A stretch of 64,000 bases of DNA from Conus ventricosus (GCA_018398815.1 CM031626.1:35609054-35673053); one strand, 5' to 3'; numbered from the stretch's first letter, positions 21,776 to 33,396 are shown. Translations and numbers: made by a program. Notes: generated by a model not told the origin, from the sequence alone.

Positions 21776-21898
21776 CATTGTATTCCACGATCACGGCATT
21801 AAATCCAATAGAGCTACCCCCTGAACTCATCGTTAACCACACTTCTTGATGGCATTGTACTTCCCACGATCACGGCATAAGTCCAATTTGAGCTACCC
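21763..21898 (+). repeat. ~75-bp repeat, 2 copies
   Basis: CACTTCTTGATGGCATTGTA occurs at about 21763 and 21838. Each copy is followed by CACGATCACGGCAT and GAGCTACCC, which links it to the next array. Confidence 0.85.
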
Positions 21899-22235
21899 AC
21901 ATTGATTCATCTGAAAATTCATAAGTCCAATAGAGCTACCCCCATTGATTCATCTGAAAAATTCATAAGTCCAATAGAGCTACCCCCATTGATTCATCTG
22001 AAAAATTCATAAGTCCCAAAAGAGCTACCCACATTGATTCATCTGAAAATTCATAAGTTCCCAAAAGAGCTACCCCCATTGATTTTATCTGAAAATTCAT
22101 AAGTTAATTTTGAGCTACCCCCACTGATTCATCTGAAAATTCATAAGTCCAATAGAGCTACCCACATTGATTCATCTGAAAATTCATAAGTCCCAAAAGA
22201 GCTACCCCCATTGAGAGCTACCCACATTAAACTGA
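21895..22235 (+). repeat. ~44-bp minisatellite, about 8 copies
   Basis: Units of AATTCATAAGTCCAATAGAG plus CTACCCACATTGATTCATCTG, at about 21901, 21944, 21988, 22033, 22078, 22122, 22166 and 22210. Confidence 0.9.
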
Positions 22236-22309
22236 AAATTCCTCCCAATGACAAACGACTCTAAGCAAACACTTTTGCGCACGTTTCTGACGCCTTCGAT
22301 GTAACGTGT

Positions 22310-22520
22310 TTATATCTTTCTATCTATCTATCGATCGATCTATTTATCTATCTATCTATCGATCGATCGATCGATCTTTCGATCGATCGATCGCTCTTTC
22401 GATCGATCGATCGCTCTTTCGATCGATCGATCGCTCTTTCGATCGATCGATCGATCTTTCTATCGATCGATCTTTCTATCGATCTTTCTATCGATCTTTC
22501 TATCCATCTACCTATCTACA
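22310..22520. repeat. TATC/GATC tetranucleotide repeat with 20-bp higher order
   Basis: (TCTA)n changes into (GATC)n; GATCGATCGATCGCTCTTTC recurs as a 20-base unit about four times between 22362 and 22460. Confidence 0.9.
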
Positions 22521-22572
22521 TTAAAATGTACTCATGTATAAATTATATGTATGTGTATGTAGGGTTTGTATG

Positions 22573-22576
<4 letters not shown>

Positions 22577-22668
<92 letters not shown>

Positions 22669-22735
22669 GAGAGGACAGAGAGAGAGAGGAGAGAGAGAGA
22701 AGGAGAGAGACAAGAGAGAGACAGAGAGAGATCAT
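22577..22735. repeat. (TA)n-(GA)n compound microsatellite
   Basis: (TA)n to about 22608, then (GA)n with GACA interruptions. Confidence 0.95.
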
Positions 22736-23039
22736 GCATTAGTCCTATTACGTTGGGTTCCAGTAAAGAACAATTCAGCACACTATGTTATAAACATGTG
22801 TATACCAGTCAAAGCGATCTCACGAGAACAAAACACCCATCCTCAACGCTTGACGATTTAGTAGCACACAAAATGGATCAACGATCTCCGGAAAGGTGGA
22901 TTGAATGATGTCTGTCACCTGTCTAAGTCACTGGAAGACTTGTTACACTCATGTCGGACTGCGTCAATATAAATGTTTACTCTTTTTTTCTTCTTTTTTT
23001 TTTAACCATTTTTGTTCAAAATGTCATCTCTATTCTTCT

Positions 23040-23780
23040 TCAATGTAGTAGAGCTATGAGGACTGGGTCCGTTGATTTCATTGTCCATGAACTGATCTTT
23101 CGGAGATTTCAGGACAAAGGTGCAACAGTGAAATATGGCAAGAGCGACTTTTCTATGGATGAACTTTAAGATTTGTTTTGTGCAAACGGTGGATCTCCTG
23201 ATCCAGAGAATGCTCAAATAATCACAAACGCACCGCTACCGCAAAGCTCATTTAGTTCAAGGCTTTCTTCGAATGGCACAGTAAATGTCACGTTTAATTT
23301 CCGAGTATGCCACAATTACAAGGCCTTTTCAAAACTTGGAAAAAAAACATGCGATGGAAATTGTCAAACACTGAAGAACAAGCCATCAGCGAATTGAAAC
23401 AGACTTTTTTTTACTGGTGCTCGTGTAATTGTCTACTTCCATCCCAGTGCAGAATTTGAGATCATGATTAGTGCCAACCGAGTCAGGCTAGTGACAACCA
23501 TTCTGACCCAACAGCAAAACCTGATCTGCTCTGCAGTTCGTGCGCTGATCTAATGGGGTAACAACACATTCAGACTGAAATGAAATACTCTTCTTTTTTT
23601 TCAGGAGGGGGGGAGGGAGGTACAGGGCAGTTTCCTCTTTGCCGTCATGGCGGATTCAACTTCACACATACTTTTGTGGATCACTAAAATCCTCATTAAT
23701 CTGATTTTGGTCACAAGCCTACCACAGCAGGCATTCAAAGGTCGCAGCTGCATCTACTGCCATATCAGATCACCTGTTGT
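23040..23780 (+). pseudogene. Gypsy-2 RT thumb and RNase H remnant
   Basis: Blocks in order: FRRFQDKGATVKYGKSDFSM (23085-23160), a G-x-V-F-like region, DPENAQIITNAPLPQSS, FFEWHSK/CHNYKAF, WKLSNTEEQAISELKQTFF, FEIM near 23455, then TQQQNLICSAVRAL (23500-23550). These correspond to the RT-RNase H connection of Gypsy pol. Frames change near 23170, 23260, 23330 and 23400. Confidence 0.7.
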
Positions 23781-24059
23781 CCAGGGAAGGATGACCTGAA
23801 ACCCAGATGATTACGTCAGTCCTCACCCACACGCTGTTCTTACTCGAGACACTGATGAAGCTTGCATCAACTATGTAAAGCGCAACGTCGTTCGCAAATG
23901 AATGAACACAGGAGAGTTGGCAGCTGCTACTCAACAAGAAATGGGACTCCATAAGCTGAGATCTGCTGTACACGGAGAGGAATGGTCAGACAAGAATGTT
24001 ATGGATCTTGTGCAGTTCGAAGATGAGCTTACCTGTACATAATGGTTTAGTTCCGAGAC

Positions 24060-24595
24060 ATTATCTGATGATACCTGACAATCTTCAGTGGGAAGTTGTT
24101 AACGTTGCCATCAAGGTCGTCAGGTATTGCCAAGACACAAGAACTCATGCAGGAAATGATGCGTTTTCCAGGCATTGAACGACTTGTCCAAGACACGGTC
24201 AACATATGTATTCCATGCTAGGCCTTCTGCCTGGGAGGTACTAAACGTGAAGTCATCCTTGCTGCTCTTCCTCTAGAATCCTGGCACAATGTCCCTGTGG
24301 ACTTTTGTGGATCATTTTACTTAAGCCACTGTTTCATGGTTTGGGTCATTGATGAATACAGCCATTACCCAGATGCTGAAGTTATGTCCTCACTGTCTTC
24401 ATGCACAGTTTTTGTTCCTCTGCTTGATCCCATTTTTTGCCAGACAAAATATTCTGAGAGAAGCAAAAAGCAATATTTGTTCCCCATTCAAGAATTGAGT
24501 TTGCAGAGGTTGCTAAATAGGTTGGTTTTCTTCACACGCATCATCACATATGGCCTGGAGCGAGTGGTGAAGAGAACATAACATGAGTACCTGGT
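24060..24595 (+). pseudogene. Gypsy-2 integrase remnant
   Basis: The zinc-binding HHCC region is recognisable as VVNVA...GRQ, then MMRFPGIERLVQDTV and an I-C-I-P-C-like block around 24210. The catalytic core starts VDFCGSFYLSH (first Asp, near 24300) followed by VIDEYSHYPDAEVMS. The second-Asp region is degraded near 24455. A frame-shifted GWFSSTHHHIWPGASGEE block at 24521-24575 corresponds to the integrase G-F-H-H...W-P-x-A-N-G-E stretch with the third acidic residue. Integrase would insert element cDNA into the genome; here it is broken. Confidence 0.75.
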
Positions 24596-25445
24596 TGGTT
24601 TTCATCAACACATCATCCACATTGGCCTGGAGGGGGTGGTGAAGAGAACATTCAATGAGTACACTGGTTGGTTTTCATCAACACATCATCCACATATGGC
24701 CTGGAGCGGGGTGGTGAAGAGAACATTACAGGGATTTACACTGGTTGGTTTTCATCAACACATCATCCACATATGGCCTGGAGCGACGTGGTGAAGAGAC
24801 ATTACATGAGTACATGGTTGGTTTTCATCAACACTCATCCACTATGCCTGGAGCGAGTGGTGAAGAGAACATTACATGAGTACACGGGTTGGTTTTCATC
24901 AACACATCATCCCATATGGCCTGGAGCGAGTGGGGAAGAGAACATTAATGGTACACTGGTTGGTTTTCATCAACACATCATCCACTTTAGGGCCCTGGAG
25001 CGAGTGGTGAAGAGAACATATGGCCTGGAGCGAGTGGTGAAGAGAACTATGGCTGGAGCGAGTGGTGAAGAGAACATATGGCCGGGGAGCGAGTGGTGAA
25101 GAGAACATATGGCCTGGAGCAAAGTGGTGAAGAGAACATAGGGCTGGAGCGAGTGGTGAAGAGAACATATGGCCGGGAAAGCGAGGGGTTTGAAGAGAAC
25201 ATTACATGAGTACACTGGTTGGTTTTCATCAACACTCACCCAATTTGGGCCCTGGAGCGAGTGGTAAAGAGAACATATGGCCTGGAGCGAGTGGTGAAGA
25301 GAAATATGGCCTGGAGCGAGTGGTAAAGGGAAACATAGGGCCCTGGAGCGAGTGGTGAAGAGAACATATGGCCTGGAGCGAGGGGTTGAAGAGAACATGG
25401 CCTGGAGCGAGTGGTGAAGAGAACATTACATGAGTACACTGAGCA
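24521..25445 (+). repeat. 73-bp minisatellite derived from the Gypsy-2 integrase
   Basis: Full units begin GTTGGTTTTCATCAACAC at about 24521 (variant), 24594, 24667, 24744, 24817, 24888 and 24960, and again near 25217. Between and after them are about a dozen shorter units of roughly 29 bases, consensus TGGCCTGGAGCGAGTGGTGA then AGAGAACA. The first unit is collinear with the integrase sequence that precedes it. Since 73 is not a multiple of three, the open frames across the array are by-products. Confidence 0.9.
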
Positions 25446-25502
25446 AACAAGTTCGAACATCATCAGCTGCAAAATTCAACAGAAGGCCCAGCTTCCCGGT
25501 TT

Positions 25503-25520
25503 TGTGTGTGTGTGTGTGTG

Positions 25521-25582
<62 letters not shown>
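25503..25582. repeat. (GT)n microsatellite
   Basis: Nearly pure GT with one TTTT interruption. Confidence 0.95.
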
Positions 25583-26086
25583 CATGGGTGTTGAGGTACC
25601 CATATATTCACCCCACCACATATCCTTTGAAGCCCACGTCCGGCTCAGGGTCCTCCTGGCTCTTCAGGCAGATGAAAGACTCCCGGATCTGGTGGTCAGG
25701 GAGAACATGAAGCCGGATGTTTGCAACAGAGCCCCAAACATGTGACTGCAGCCAAGTGCTGTGGTACCAAACAGTCCTGGCCAACCAAAAGCAATCGAAA
25801 ACGAACGATAGCATGTACAAGTTGGGGAATGGGGGGGCGGGGAAGCAAACGGGGGTGGGGGGGGGGGGGGCATCTCTTTATCCACTTTGTTCACTCAGTG
25901 CACTCCTGTGACCAATACGCTTTACTTCTTTATATTCCAACAATTCCTCTTCCTCGTTCCACGCCAACCATTAAATTAGACCGACTCGACCTTGGATGGG
26001 TGCATCTAAAGGAGAAATGGGGGGAAAACGAACATTTCAAAATTGCTGGGGGGGGGGTGAGAGAGAGAGAAAGAGGGAAAAGGGAG

Positions 26087-26141
<55 letters not shown>

Positions 26142-26801
26142 AGTGCTCAGCACACAGGTCGCTGTCGAGCGCGTGCTGTGCGGGCGGCATTACTGCTGCA
26201 GTGCAGTTCACTTACTCCACATGTACCCCTGCAAAGAAGAAAAAGTGGAAAACTGCAAATCTCAACAGCCAAAGAATGATCCGTCTACCTAAGATAGAAA
26301 TTTTTGTTCTGGCTGTCGCGGGCAAACCTGACCTGTGACACTATGATAAGACACAATTGGCAAGTCAGCTCATAGTGACAGCTGCATTCATTAGCAAATG
26401 CATAATAGAACAGGTAGAATTTTAGTGAGTTCTGATTTATTGTTAGTTTTCTATATCAGAAGGAAAGAAACAAACACAGACTCTTATTTGAAGGAAAAAA
26501 ACAGTTAGCGCGCATGTACTCTTAGTTACTTACACACAACACTTTCTCAATAGTCCTTATGAATAAGCACGTATTCAATGTCAACGACGTTTTGTTTATT
26601 GATTGCTATCGTTTGTTTTCAACGCACACGTCATATCACATTGGGAATGACACATGAATTTGCATTTCAATTATGAAATCTGTAGACTAGTGACACTTGA
26701 AGTATGACCAACTGAAATAGGTGGTTGTTTTTTTTTAAATTTCATCTAGTTGGATTTCCTCTTTACAAATGCAGAGATCAGTTGTCATGTAGTTGCTGTT
26801 C

Positions 26802-26885
<84 letters not shown>

Positions 26886-27300
26886 TTTGAACATACTAGC
26901 TAAAATGTGCAAATATATGATACTATTTCATGTTATTTTTTAAACAGCTCACTTTCTAAATTTAGGGGTGTTGTGTCCATCGACCTAGTTTAATACAAAA
27001 TGAAATATATGTATCCCAGCATGCACTTGTTTAGTGCTGTTAAACATCCAGAATATTCAGGCGCTCCCTTTCAATGGTATTACCAATACTGCGAGACAAC
27101 AGCTGCACAGATTCAGTTTAATGCTCTCATGTCACACGTGGGCCATGTTTGTGTCTGTTACAGCCCCTCTGTATGTTTGTAACTGCTAAGAACATTACAG
27201 TAACTCCATCACATATTTACGGTAGCATTCGAAGTCGTTTTTTTATTTCTTTTTATTTATAAACAAGAAGTACTTCTGGTCGTGTTTTGTCATCCATTCC
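25583..27300. other. Intergenic sequence with microsatellites
   Basis: Contains a G run at about 25855-25871, (GA)n at about 26055-26140 and (CA)n at 26803-26884. The segment 25600-25750 is open in two frames, but no family was recognised and no splice structure was found. Confidence 0.6.
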
Positions 27301-27313
27301 ATTTCTTTCTGCA

Positions 27314-27502
27314 GAATGTAGTTTTCCCGCCATCCACATACTGGCTCAAACAGCAGAATAGCTTTCACTGAGACAGTGCTCCCTGGTGATTTCCTGTACT
27401 ATAGTAATGCCTCAGATGTCTTCCAGCTGTACTTAGTGCATCACTGACCTGACAAACTAAGGATTTTAAGCAAAGCAGACAAAGGAGGGAATGAAACAGA
27501 AG

Positions 27503-27567
<65 letters not shown>

Positions 27568-28164
27568 AGGAGAGAGAGAATGAGAATATATATAACCTGT
27601 CAATGTCATTTTTTTCCTCAGGTACACAAACACTTTACACTGGCAAAGTGGCGTTGTCGTTTTCTTTTTGAGACCCTATAATCTTCATAGAGTGGAATGG
27701 ATAAGGGAAACTGTTTTAGCTGGCCTGGAGCAGGTGTACGCTTTGCATTTGTTGGAACGAAATGTAGTAGTCCGGCACAGGGCTTTGTGTGTGATAGTCC
27801 CTACTTTCTCGGATCATCTCCGAATAAAAAAACCTGTCACGCTTCCTGCCCCAAGTTAACGTGACTGTATCACGTGTTCATCTGGAAATCTGTCCCATGC
27901 AGCACCTGACTCACCGACTGCTGGCCTGTGATGTGAAAAGTCAGTGCAGGGAACTGGAGAAACACGGAGACAATGGTACAGGGCGACTTGCAGTATGTCC
28001 CATTGCACTAACACTGCCATATTTTTATTGTGACCTACCTGGACAGTTCGTACCTTACAGTTTGGTGTGTGGATTTTCGAGAGGATTGTTATGATGGACG
28101 TGACGAATTTTTTTGTCAGCATCCTGCATGTAAAGACTATGAGATGGACTGTGGACTTGGACAG
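27314..28164 (+). CDS. Ectodomain exons of a GRL101-like receptor (partial)
   Basis: An acceptor-like TTTCTTTCTGCAG precedes 27315 and another, TTTTTTTCCTCAG, precedes 27622; GTACGTG follows GGACAG at 28164 as a donor. Readable segments are GDFLYYSNASDVFQLYL near 27395-27440, WPGAGVRFAFVGTKCSSP near 27725-27780, VHLEICPMQHLTHRLLACD near 27870-27930, and PYSLVCDFREDCYDGRDEFF (about 28045-28115; the frame shifts within it), which is an LDL-receptor class A repeat with its C..D..DE calcium signature. This Cys-rich LDLa ectodomain precedes leucine-rich repeats in snail GRL101-type receptors, and such repeats follow here beyond the gap. A (GA)n tract (27500-27557) separates the first candidate exon. 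Frame changes near 27650, 27850 and 28075 mean the coding structure is uncertain. Confidence 0.6.
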
Positions 28165-28997
28165 GTACGTGCTGTTCTGTTTCCAAAACTACTCCTTTCT
28201 CATCGTGTGTTTCTACCTATCCCTGACTGATCACTGCACCACATAGAATGTATAAGCATAGCTTTTGACTTTGATTCTTTAGATGCTATCTTTTCTTGTT
28301 TCATTCTCTGTACCCTGTGGGTTGTAGTTACTTCCTCAATGCTTATTCTGACCCATAAGGAGCCAGACCTAGGTACACTGTTTGTTGTTCCAAGAGCTGC
28401 TGTAACAGTCGATCTCTAGATTGTTGCATATTCCCACGTCGACCTTCTCCGCTCTTTTAGCTCTTGCTTTTATCTGTTATTTACACATCATCCACCGACA
28501 AGGAAAATCCATCTGGTTATCGATAATCTTGATGCTGTGCATTTCATGAAAGGCGTAGATGAAGATTAACCCAGATAAATAAGCGATATAGGCATGCAGG
28601 ACAGACACTGACACAGACAGAAATCTGATTTTGAAACTTAAAGGTGGTAGTAACCTAAATGGAAACCTTCGTACCTGTTACCGAAGACACTGAGATCATA
28701 TGTAGAGTGGGTAAGGTTAACCTTTGTATCAATCATTGAAGACAGTCAACTGATATGATGAATAGATGATGTTGTGTGGAAGATAGGATCCAAAACTCTC
28801 ACAGGTTAATGAGTACCGGGCCATCACATCGTGCCAACGTGACGTGTATCTCTAGCCATCAAAATATATCAGCCTGTCATGGCCACTTGATAGCTGGCCT
28901 GCTTTGGAGACCTCACCGCTTGTAGAATGGTAATGCAATCGTGGATAGATATTACAATGACGAGCATCCAGAAAGCGCATCAGGCCAGTTCAATGGA
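28165..28997. other. Probable intron of the receptor gene
   Basis: Lies between the LDLa exon donor and the assembly gap. No open frame with a recognisable domain was found. Confidence 0.5.
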
Positions 28998-29621
28998 NNN
29001 NNNNNNNNNNNNNNNNNNNNNNNNNNNNNNNNNNNNNNNNNNNNNNNNNNNNNNNNNNNNNNNNNNNNNNNNNNNNNNNNNNNNNNNNNNNNNNNNNNNN
29101 NNNNNNNNNNNNNNNNNNNNNNNNNNNNNNNNNNNNNNNNNNNNNNNNNNNNNNNNNNNNNNNNNNNNNNNNNNNNNNNNNNNNNNNNNNNNNNNNNNNN
29201 NNNNNNNNNNNNNNNNNNNNNNNNNNNNNNNNNNNNNNNNNNNNNNNNNNNNNNNNNNNNNNNNNNNNNNNNNNNNNNNNNNNNNNNNNNNNNNNNNNNN
29301 NNNNNNNNNNNNNNNNNNNNNNNNNNNNNNNNNNNNNNNNNNNNNNNNNNNNNNNNNNNNNNNNNNNNNNNNNNNNNNNNNNNNNNNNNNNNNNNNNNNN
29401 NNNNNNNNNNNNNNNNNNNNNNNNNNNNNNNNNNNNNNNNNNNNNNNNNNNNNNNNNNNNNNNNNNNNNNNNNNNNNNNNNNNNNNNNNNNNNNNNNNNN
29501 NNNNNNNNNNNNNNNNNNNNNNNNNNNNNNNNNNNNNNNNNNNNNNNNNNNNNNNNNNNNNNNNNNNNNNNNNNNNNNNNNNNNNNNNNNNNNNNNNNNN
29601 NNNNNNNNNNNNNNNNNNNNN
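28998..29621. other. Assembly gap (624 N)
   Basis: A run of N. It probably hides further LDLa or leucine-rich-repeat exons of the receptor; the true length is unknown. Confidence 0.95.
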
Positions 29622-31085
29622 ATACATTCACTCATAACACCTTGCTGATCCACCTGGGAGTACAGGCGTGTGGACTAAGGGAGTTAACAGCAGTGATTTT
29701 ACTCAATCTTCACAGCCTGGAGCTTAGTTGGAATCAACTTCGTTCTATCAACTTTAGCCACTTTGTTGGAATGCCTCAACTTAGGATATTAAATCTGGCA
29801 GGTAACCCTATGTCTGATAGTGCTTCTTATGTCCAGAATTAGTACGCACATCCGTCATTTTGCTATCTTAAATAGTTCCCATTCGCAAGGTAATTTCTTA
29901 AATATGACCACCTTGTCAGCTTTTATGCCGAAGTTGCAAGTTGTTGATTTATCATGGGGTGACATAAAGATGCTGCAGGAGAAAGGATTGTTTCCTCATC
30001 TTCACACTTTTGATTTACAAGGTTGTACTATAAATGAATTCACTCCAGACTTCATGAAACAAATGACAAAGCTCATGTATGTGTCTGCCGACAACTTCAA
30101 ACTGTGTTGCCCAGTTGTTTTACCAGACCATTTCCGAGGAGAATGTTTGGCCCCATCTGATGAAATCTCCTCATGTGATGACTTGTTGAAACACATGGCT
30201 TACCGTTGTGCTCTGGGTGTATTTGCTGTGTTGGCTGTTGTAGGAAACGTTGGTGGGTTTGTCTACCGAATCTATTCCTTGTCAAAAACAATCAAGACTA
30301 GTTTTGTGATATTTGTCCTTCATCTGTGTGTTTCTGAATTCTTTATGGGAGTATACTTAGTTTTCATAGGTGTAGCAGACTGGGTGTATACTGGCACTTA
30401 TATCTGGAATGACACGGCATGGAAACAGAGTTTTGGTTGTCGTATTGCCGGGTTTATGTCCTTGTTATCAAGTGAGGTGTCAGCATTCTTCATCTGTTTG
30501 ATCACTTTGAATCGATTCCTTGTGCTCCGTTTTCCTTTCAGTCAGATCCGGTTTGGAAGCAGATCAGCTTCTATAGCCTGTGCCATCATGTGGACACTGG
30601 GAATAATGATGGCCACTGTGCCTCTGCTCCTGGTGACTTCACACTGGGAGTTTTTCCACCAGACAGGAATCTGTATTCCACTGCCAGTCACCAGAGCTGA
30701 CTTCCCTGGGCACATTAACCCCTTCAGTATCATGATCATCTGCAACCTAATCCTCTTTCTCATGATTGGTGTGGGTCAGTGTCTCATTTTCTGGACAGTG
30801 AGAGTAATGTTATAGCTAATCAATTACCAAAGAGCAAAGACGTAGGCACTGAAAATACACAGTCCAAGAAGCAACTATCGCCAGGCGTCTCCTGTCAGTT
30901 ACTGTGTCTGATTTTCTATGCTGGTTTCCAATTGGTCTGTGTGGGATCCTGGCTGCTAGGGATGTTGTCATTCCAGGGAGGTCAACGTACCCTGGCCACA
31001 GTAAACGTTCAAACAGTAACCTGGTCCACGCAAGCTTCTATTTTCTCTTGCACCTCACTAGAGATGTATATCACAGCTTGACGGT
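29622..31085 (+). pseudogene. GRL101-like LRR G-protein-coupled receptor, LRR and 7TM part
   Basis: Leucine-rich repeats come first (LHSLELSWNQLRSINFSHF, LRILNLAGNPMSD, LQVVDLSWGDIKML). Next is the hinge CCPVVLP...CLAPSDEISSCDDLL, the C-terminal LRR cap typical of LGR receptors. The seven-helix domain starts at CALGVFAVLAVVGNVGG. In the uninterrupted stretch from 29820 to 30815 (331 codons), TM1 is near residues 130-152 and TM5 ends near 325. The receptor would sit in the plasma membrane and signal through G proteins; the ligand is unknown. The TM2 acidic position reads E (residue 173, S-E-F-F-M-G) where LGRs have D, and the DRY position reads T-L-N-R-F (residue 231) where D/E is expected. 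The frame breaks near 30800 and again near 30905, after which TM6 (LCWFPIGLCGILAARD) and a poor TM7 follow. Either sequencing errors or a decaying paralogue would explain this; I marked it broken because of the combined lesions. Confidence 0.8.
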
Positions 31086-31131
31086 GCTAGCAGGTTCACT
31101 GTTCCTGCCAACTACGATCTTCTCCTTGACT

Positions 31132-31183
31132 CTCTCTTCTTCTTCTTCTTCTTCTTCTTCTTCTTCTTCTTCTTCTTCTTCTT
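31132..31183. repeat. (CTT)n microsatellite
   Basis: TTC units in tandem just after the receptor coding region. Confidence 0.95.
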
Positions 31184-31445
31184 CTCTGTCAATGTCTCTC
31201 TGTCACTGCTTCTCTGTCTCTGTCTCTCTGAAGAGGCAAACAGACAACAAATGAACACCCTCCAAACAAACAAACAAACACAGAACTATTCTGGGCAATA
31301 TGATTGTGATAGTACAGCCACGTATCACATGCCCTGTGGGCTGTGTTGGTGTGCACGAGCACACTGTTTGTTTATGTGGAGATGTGCACGCTTGAACGTG
31401 TGCATGTGAAAAAGCATGCGTCAGCGTGTATATTTCAGACTTTTA

Positions 31446-31462
31446 TATATCTATCTGTCTTT

Positions 31463-31516
<54 letters not shown>

Positions 31517-31640
31517 ATCTATCTATCTATCTATCTATCTATCAATCGATCTATTTATCTGTCCAACTATCTATCATTCTATTTGTCCGTCCAACTATTT
31601 ATCTATCTATCTATTTATCTATCTACCTGTCTGTCTATCC
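31446..31640. repeat. (TATC)n microsatellite
   Basis: Long ATCT array degrading into CTAC and CTGT variants through about 31710. Confidence 0.95.
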
Positions 31641-31726
31641 GTCTACCTACCTACCTACCTACCTGATTTTCTGTCTGTTTGTCTGTCTGTCTTTCTTTCT
31701 GTTTGTGTGTCCATCTGTATGTCTGT

Positions 31727-31730
<4 letters not shown>

Positions 31731-31811
<81 letters not shown>

Positions 31812-31834
31812 GGCACGCGCGCGCGCGCACGCAG

Positions 31835-31901
<67 letters not shown>

Positions 31902-31915
31902 CACACACACACACA
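31731..31915. repeat. (CA)n-(CG)n-(CA)n compound microsatellite
   Basis: Long CA array interrupted by GCGCGCGC and GCAC units in its middle. Confidence 0.95.
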
Positions 31916-31964
31916 CAAGAATATTAGTATGGAAAATCAGGGAAATATAAAGCTTTAACCCTTC

Positions 31965-32100
31965 ATGAGCAGCATATGGGAACCATAATAATCCACCTTG
32001 AAGACAGAATCATTCATATCGCCTGCTCCAAGGTCTTTTATCTGCTGGATCGGACTCATCTTGATTGTATTGTGTGTGTCCTGAAAACGTAAGGTGATGA
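31965..32100. repeat. Dispersed repeat copy, related to 2.5 kb
   Basis: Shares AACCCTTCA and TCTGCTGGATCGGACTCATC with 2518-2690. Confidence 0.45.
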
Positions 32101-32878
32101 ATCCACGATCTTGAGGACACACTACAAAACATTTAAAACCAACCGGAAAGAGTCCTTAAAAGTATGGTATACAATGGCAGTCATCAGAACTATGTGACGG
32201 ACCGTTTTTTGTCCGGTCACAATTTTTTACAACCGCATTCGCCGGAACTTGTTCACCCGGAAACCGGTTCGATAGTTGACCTGACTGCTGCTCACCTGCG
32301 CTCTGTATAAGTCAGGTGAGCTGAAACGATCAGGCAGTCTGTACAGCAGTTCCGGCAGTGCAACTTCCCAGTGGCCGAAGAGGGACTCCAGACGAGTTGC
32401 TGTGGCAGTCAGGTATCTGATTATCAGGAATTTCAAATCGCAGACCGGAATCGGCCTCCTATAGGTGACTGTAACTATCTCGGCGCCTAGTAAAGTTTTC
32501 TTCTTCTTTTTTAAGAAACAAAATATATTTCTTGCTTTTTGGTACATCTTGTGACTCGATAGGATGATAGGAGGAAATTTGTTTTGTTTTAGAAAGTATG
32601 AACAGAAAGAGGAAACAATATGTTGTTGATGAATGATCGGAAAAGGAGGTGGTTTGGCCAGTTCATCGCTTTATGATGAAAAAATAAGTAAGCTCCGGAA
32701 GTGAGCGATGGAAACTATCGTGTGTTAATGGTTGTGATATGTATTCAAACCATCCTTTGATATGGAAAAATGAATATCTATGTGTTGGTAAACAAGAGTG
32801 TGTGGAAATTATTCCTTGTTATGTATTTAAGGGCTGTACTGTTACTAATCTTCCACACGGTCTACTCATCGTGGTGTG
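32101..32878. other. Unassigned sequence upstream of the RTE LINE
   Basis: No gene recognised. It is locally GC-balanced, unlike the AT-rich surroundings, with short open frames on both strands that lack recognisable domains. Confidence 0.5.
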
Positions 32879-33189
32879 GGAGCTTGTGTACCTCCATGAC
32901 CCAGAGAGCTATGCCAATGGAAGCGTATGCTCCTGGTAGGGCCACCCAAGCTGGACAGGTCGAAGGGTAGAGGTCAGACTAATGTAGACCAACTCTCCCG
33001 GAGGTTAAACGGGTTTGCGTAGGGCTAACACCCCTTCCTAGAAACAACGCAAGTTACAAAAGCATCGACAACATCAAACCAAGACATTCACCTGGGAGAG
33101 GAAGGGTCTCCATCCCAGAGACTCATGACGTCAGGCAGTGAAAGCCGAGAGGAAGCTGCAAGACCGACACCCACCCCCCACCCCCCTCC

Positions 33190-33396
33190 TTCTAACCCCC
33201 AGAAAATCAACAAGGAAAGCCACTTGGAACATCAGGACAATGTATGAAGTAGACAGAACCATCCAGATGGCAAGTGAGATGAAGACCTACAAGATAGGAG
33301 TCCTAGGACCGAGTGAGACAAGGTGGCTACAGACAGGACAGCTGAGACTTTCATCAGGAGAGCTGCTGCTGTACTCGGGACACACAGAGGATGGAG

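Larger units (their letters stand above)
23040..24595 (+). mobile_element. Gypsy-2 pol fragment (RT end, RNase H, integrase)
   Basis: Plus-strand reading across frames gives the RT C-terminal region (QDKGATVKYGKSDF, then PENAQIITNAPLPQS) and RNase H start (WKLSNTEEQAISELKQT near 23350-23400). The RNase H end resembles ISDHLLSRE near 23760, followed by NPDDYV. The integrase zinc-binding region spans 24060-24230, and the core begins near 24290. It is a different lineage from Gypsy-1, with different wording of every block. 5' pol, gag and LTRs were not found. Frame breaks are present throughout. The 3' end dissolves into a minisatellite. Confidence 0.8.

Noticed and set aside
24668..25099. 143-codon open frame with repeated SERVVKRT-type units as a repeat protein
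   Set aside because: The unit is 73 bases, so the frame cannot be conserved between units; it is a minisatellite by-product.
28927..29653. Open frames of over 200 codons on both strands
   Set aside because: They consist of N from the assembly gap.
31416..31958. Long open frames of Tyr/Leu/Ser and His/Thr or Cys/Val alternation
   Set aside because: They come from (TATC)n and (CA)n arrays; similar at 25.5, 38.2, 45.7, 50.7 and 60.9 kb.
32190..32500. Possible solo LTR starting TGTGACGGACCG
   Set aside because: No matching 3' end, no target-site duplication and no second copy in the window.
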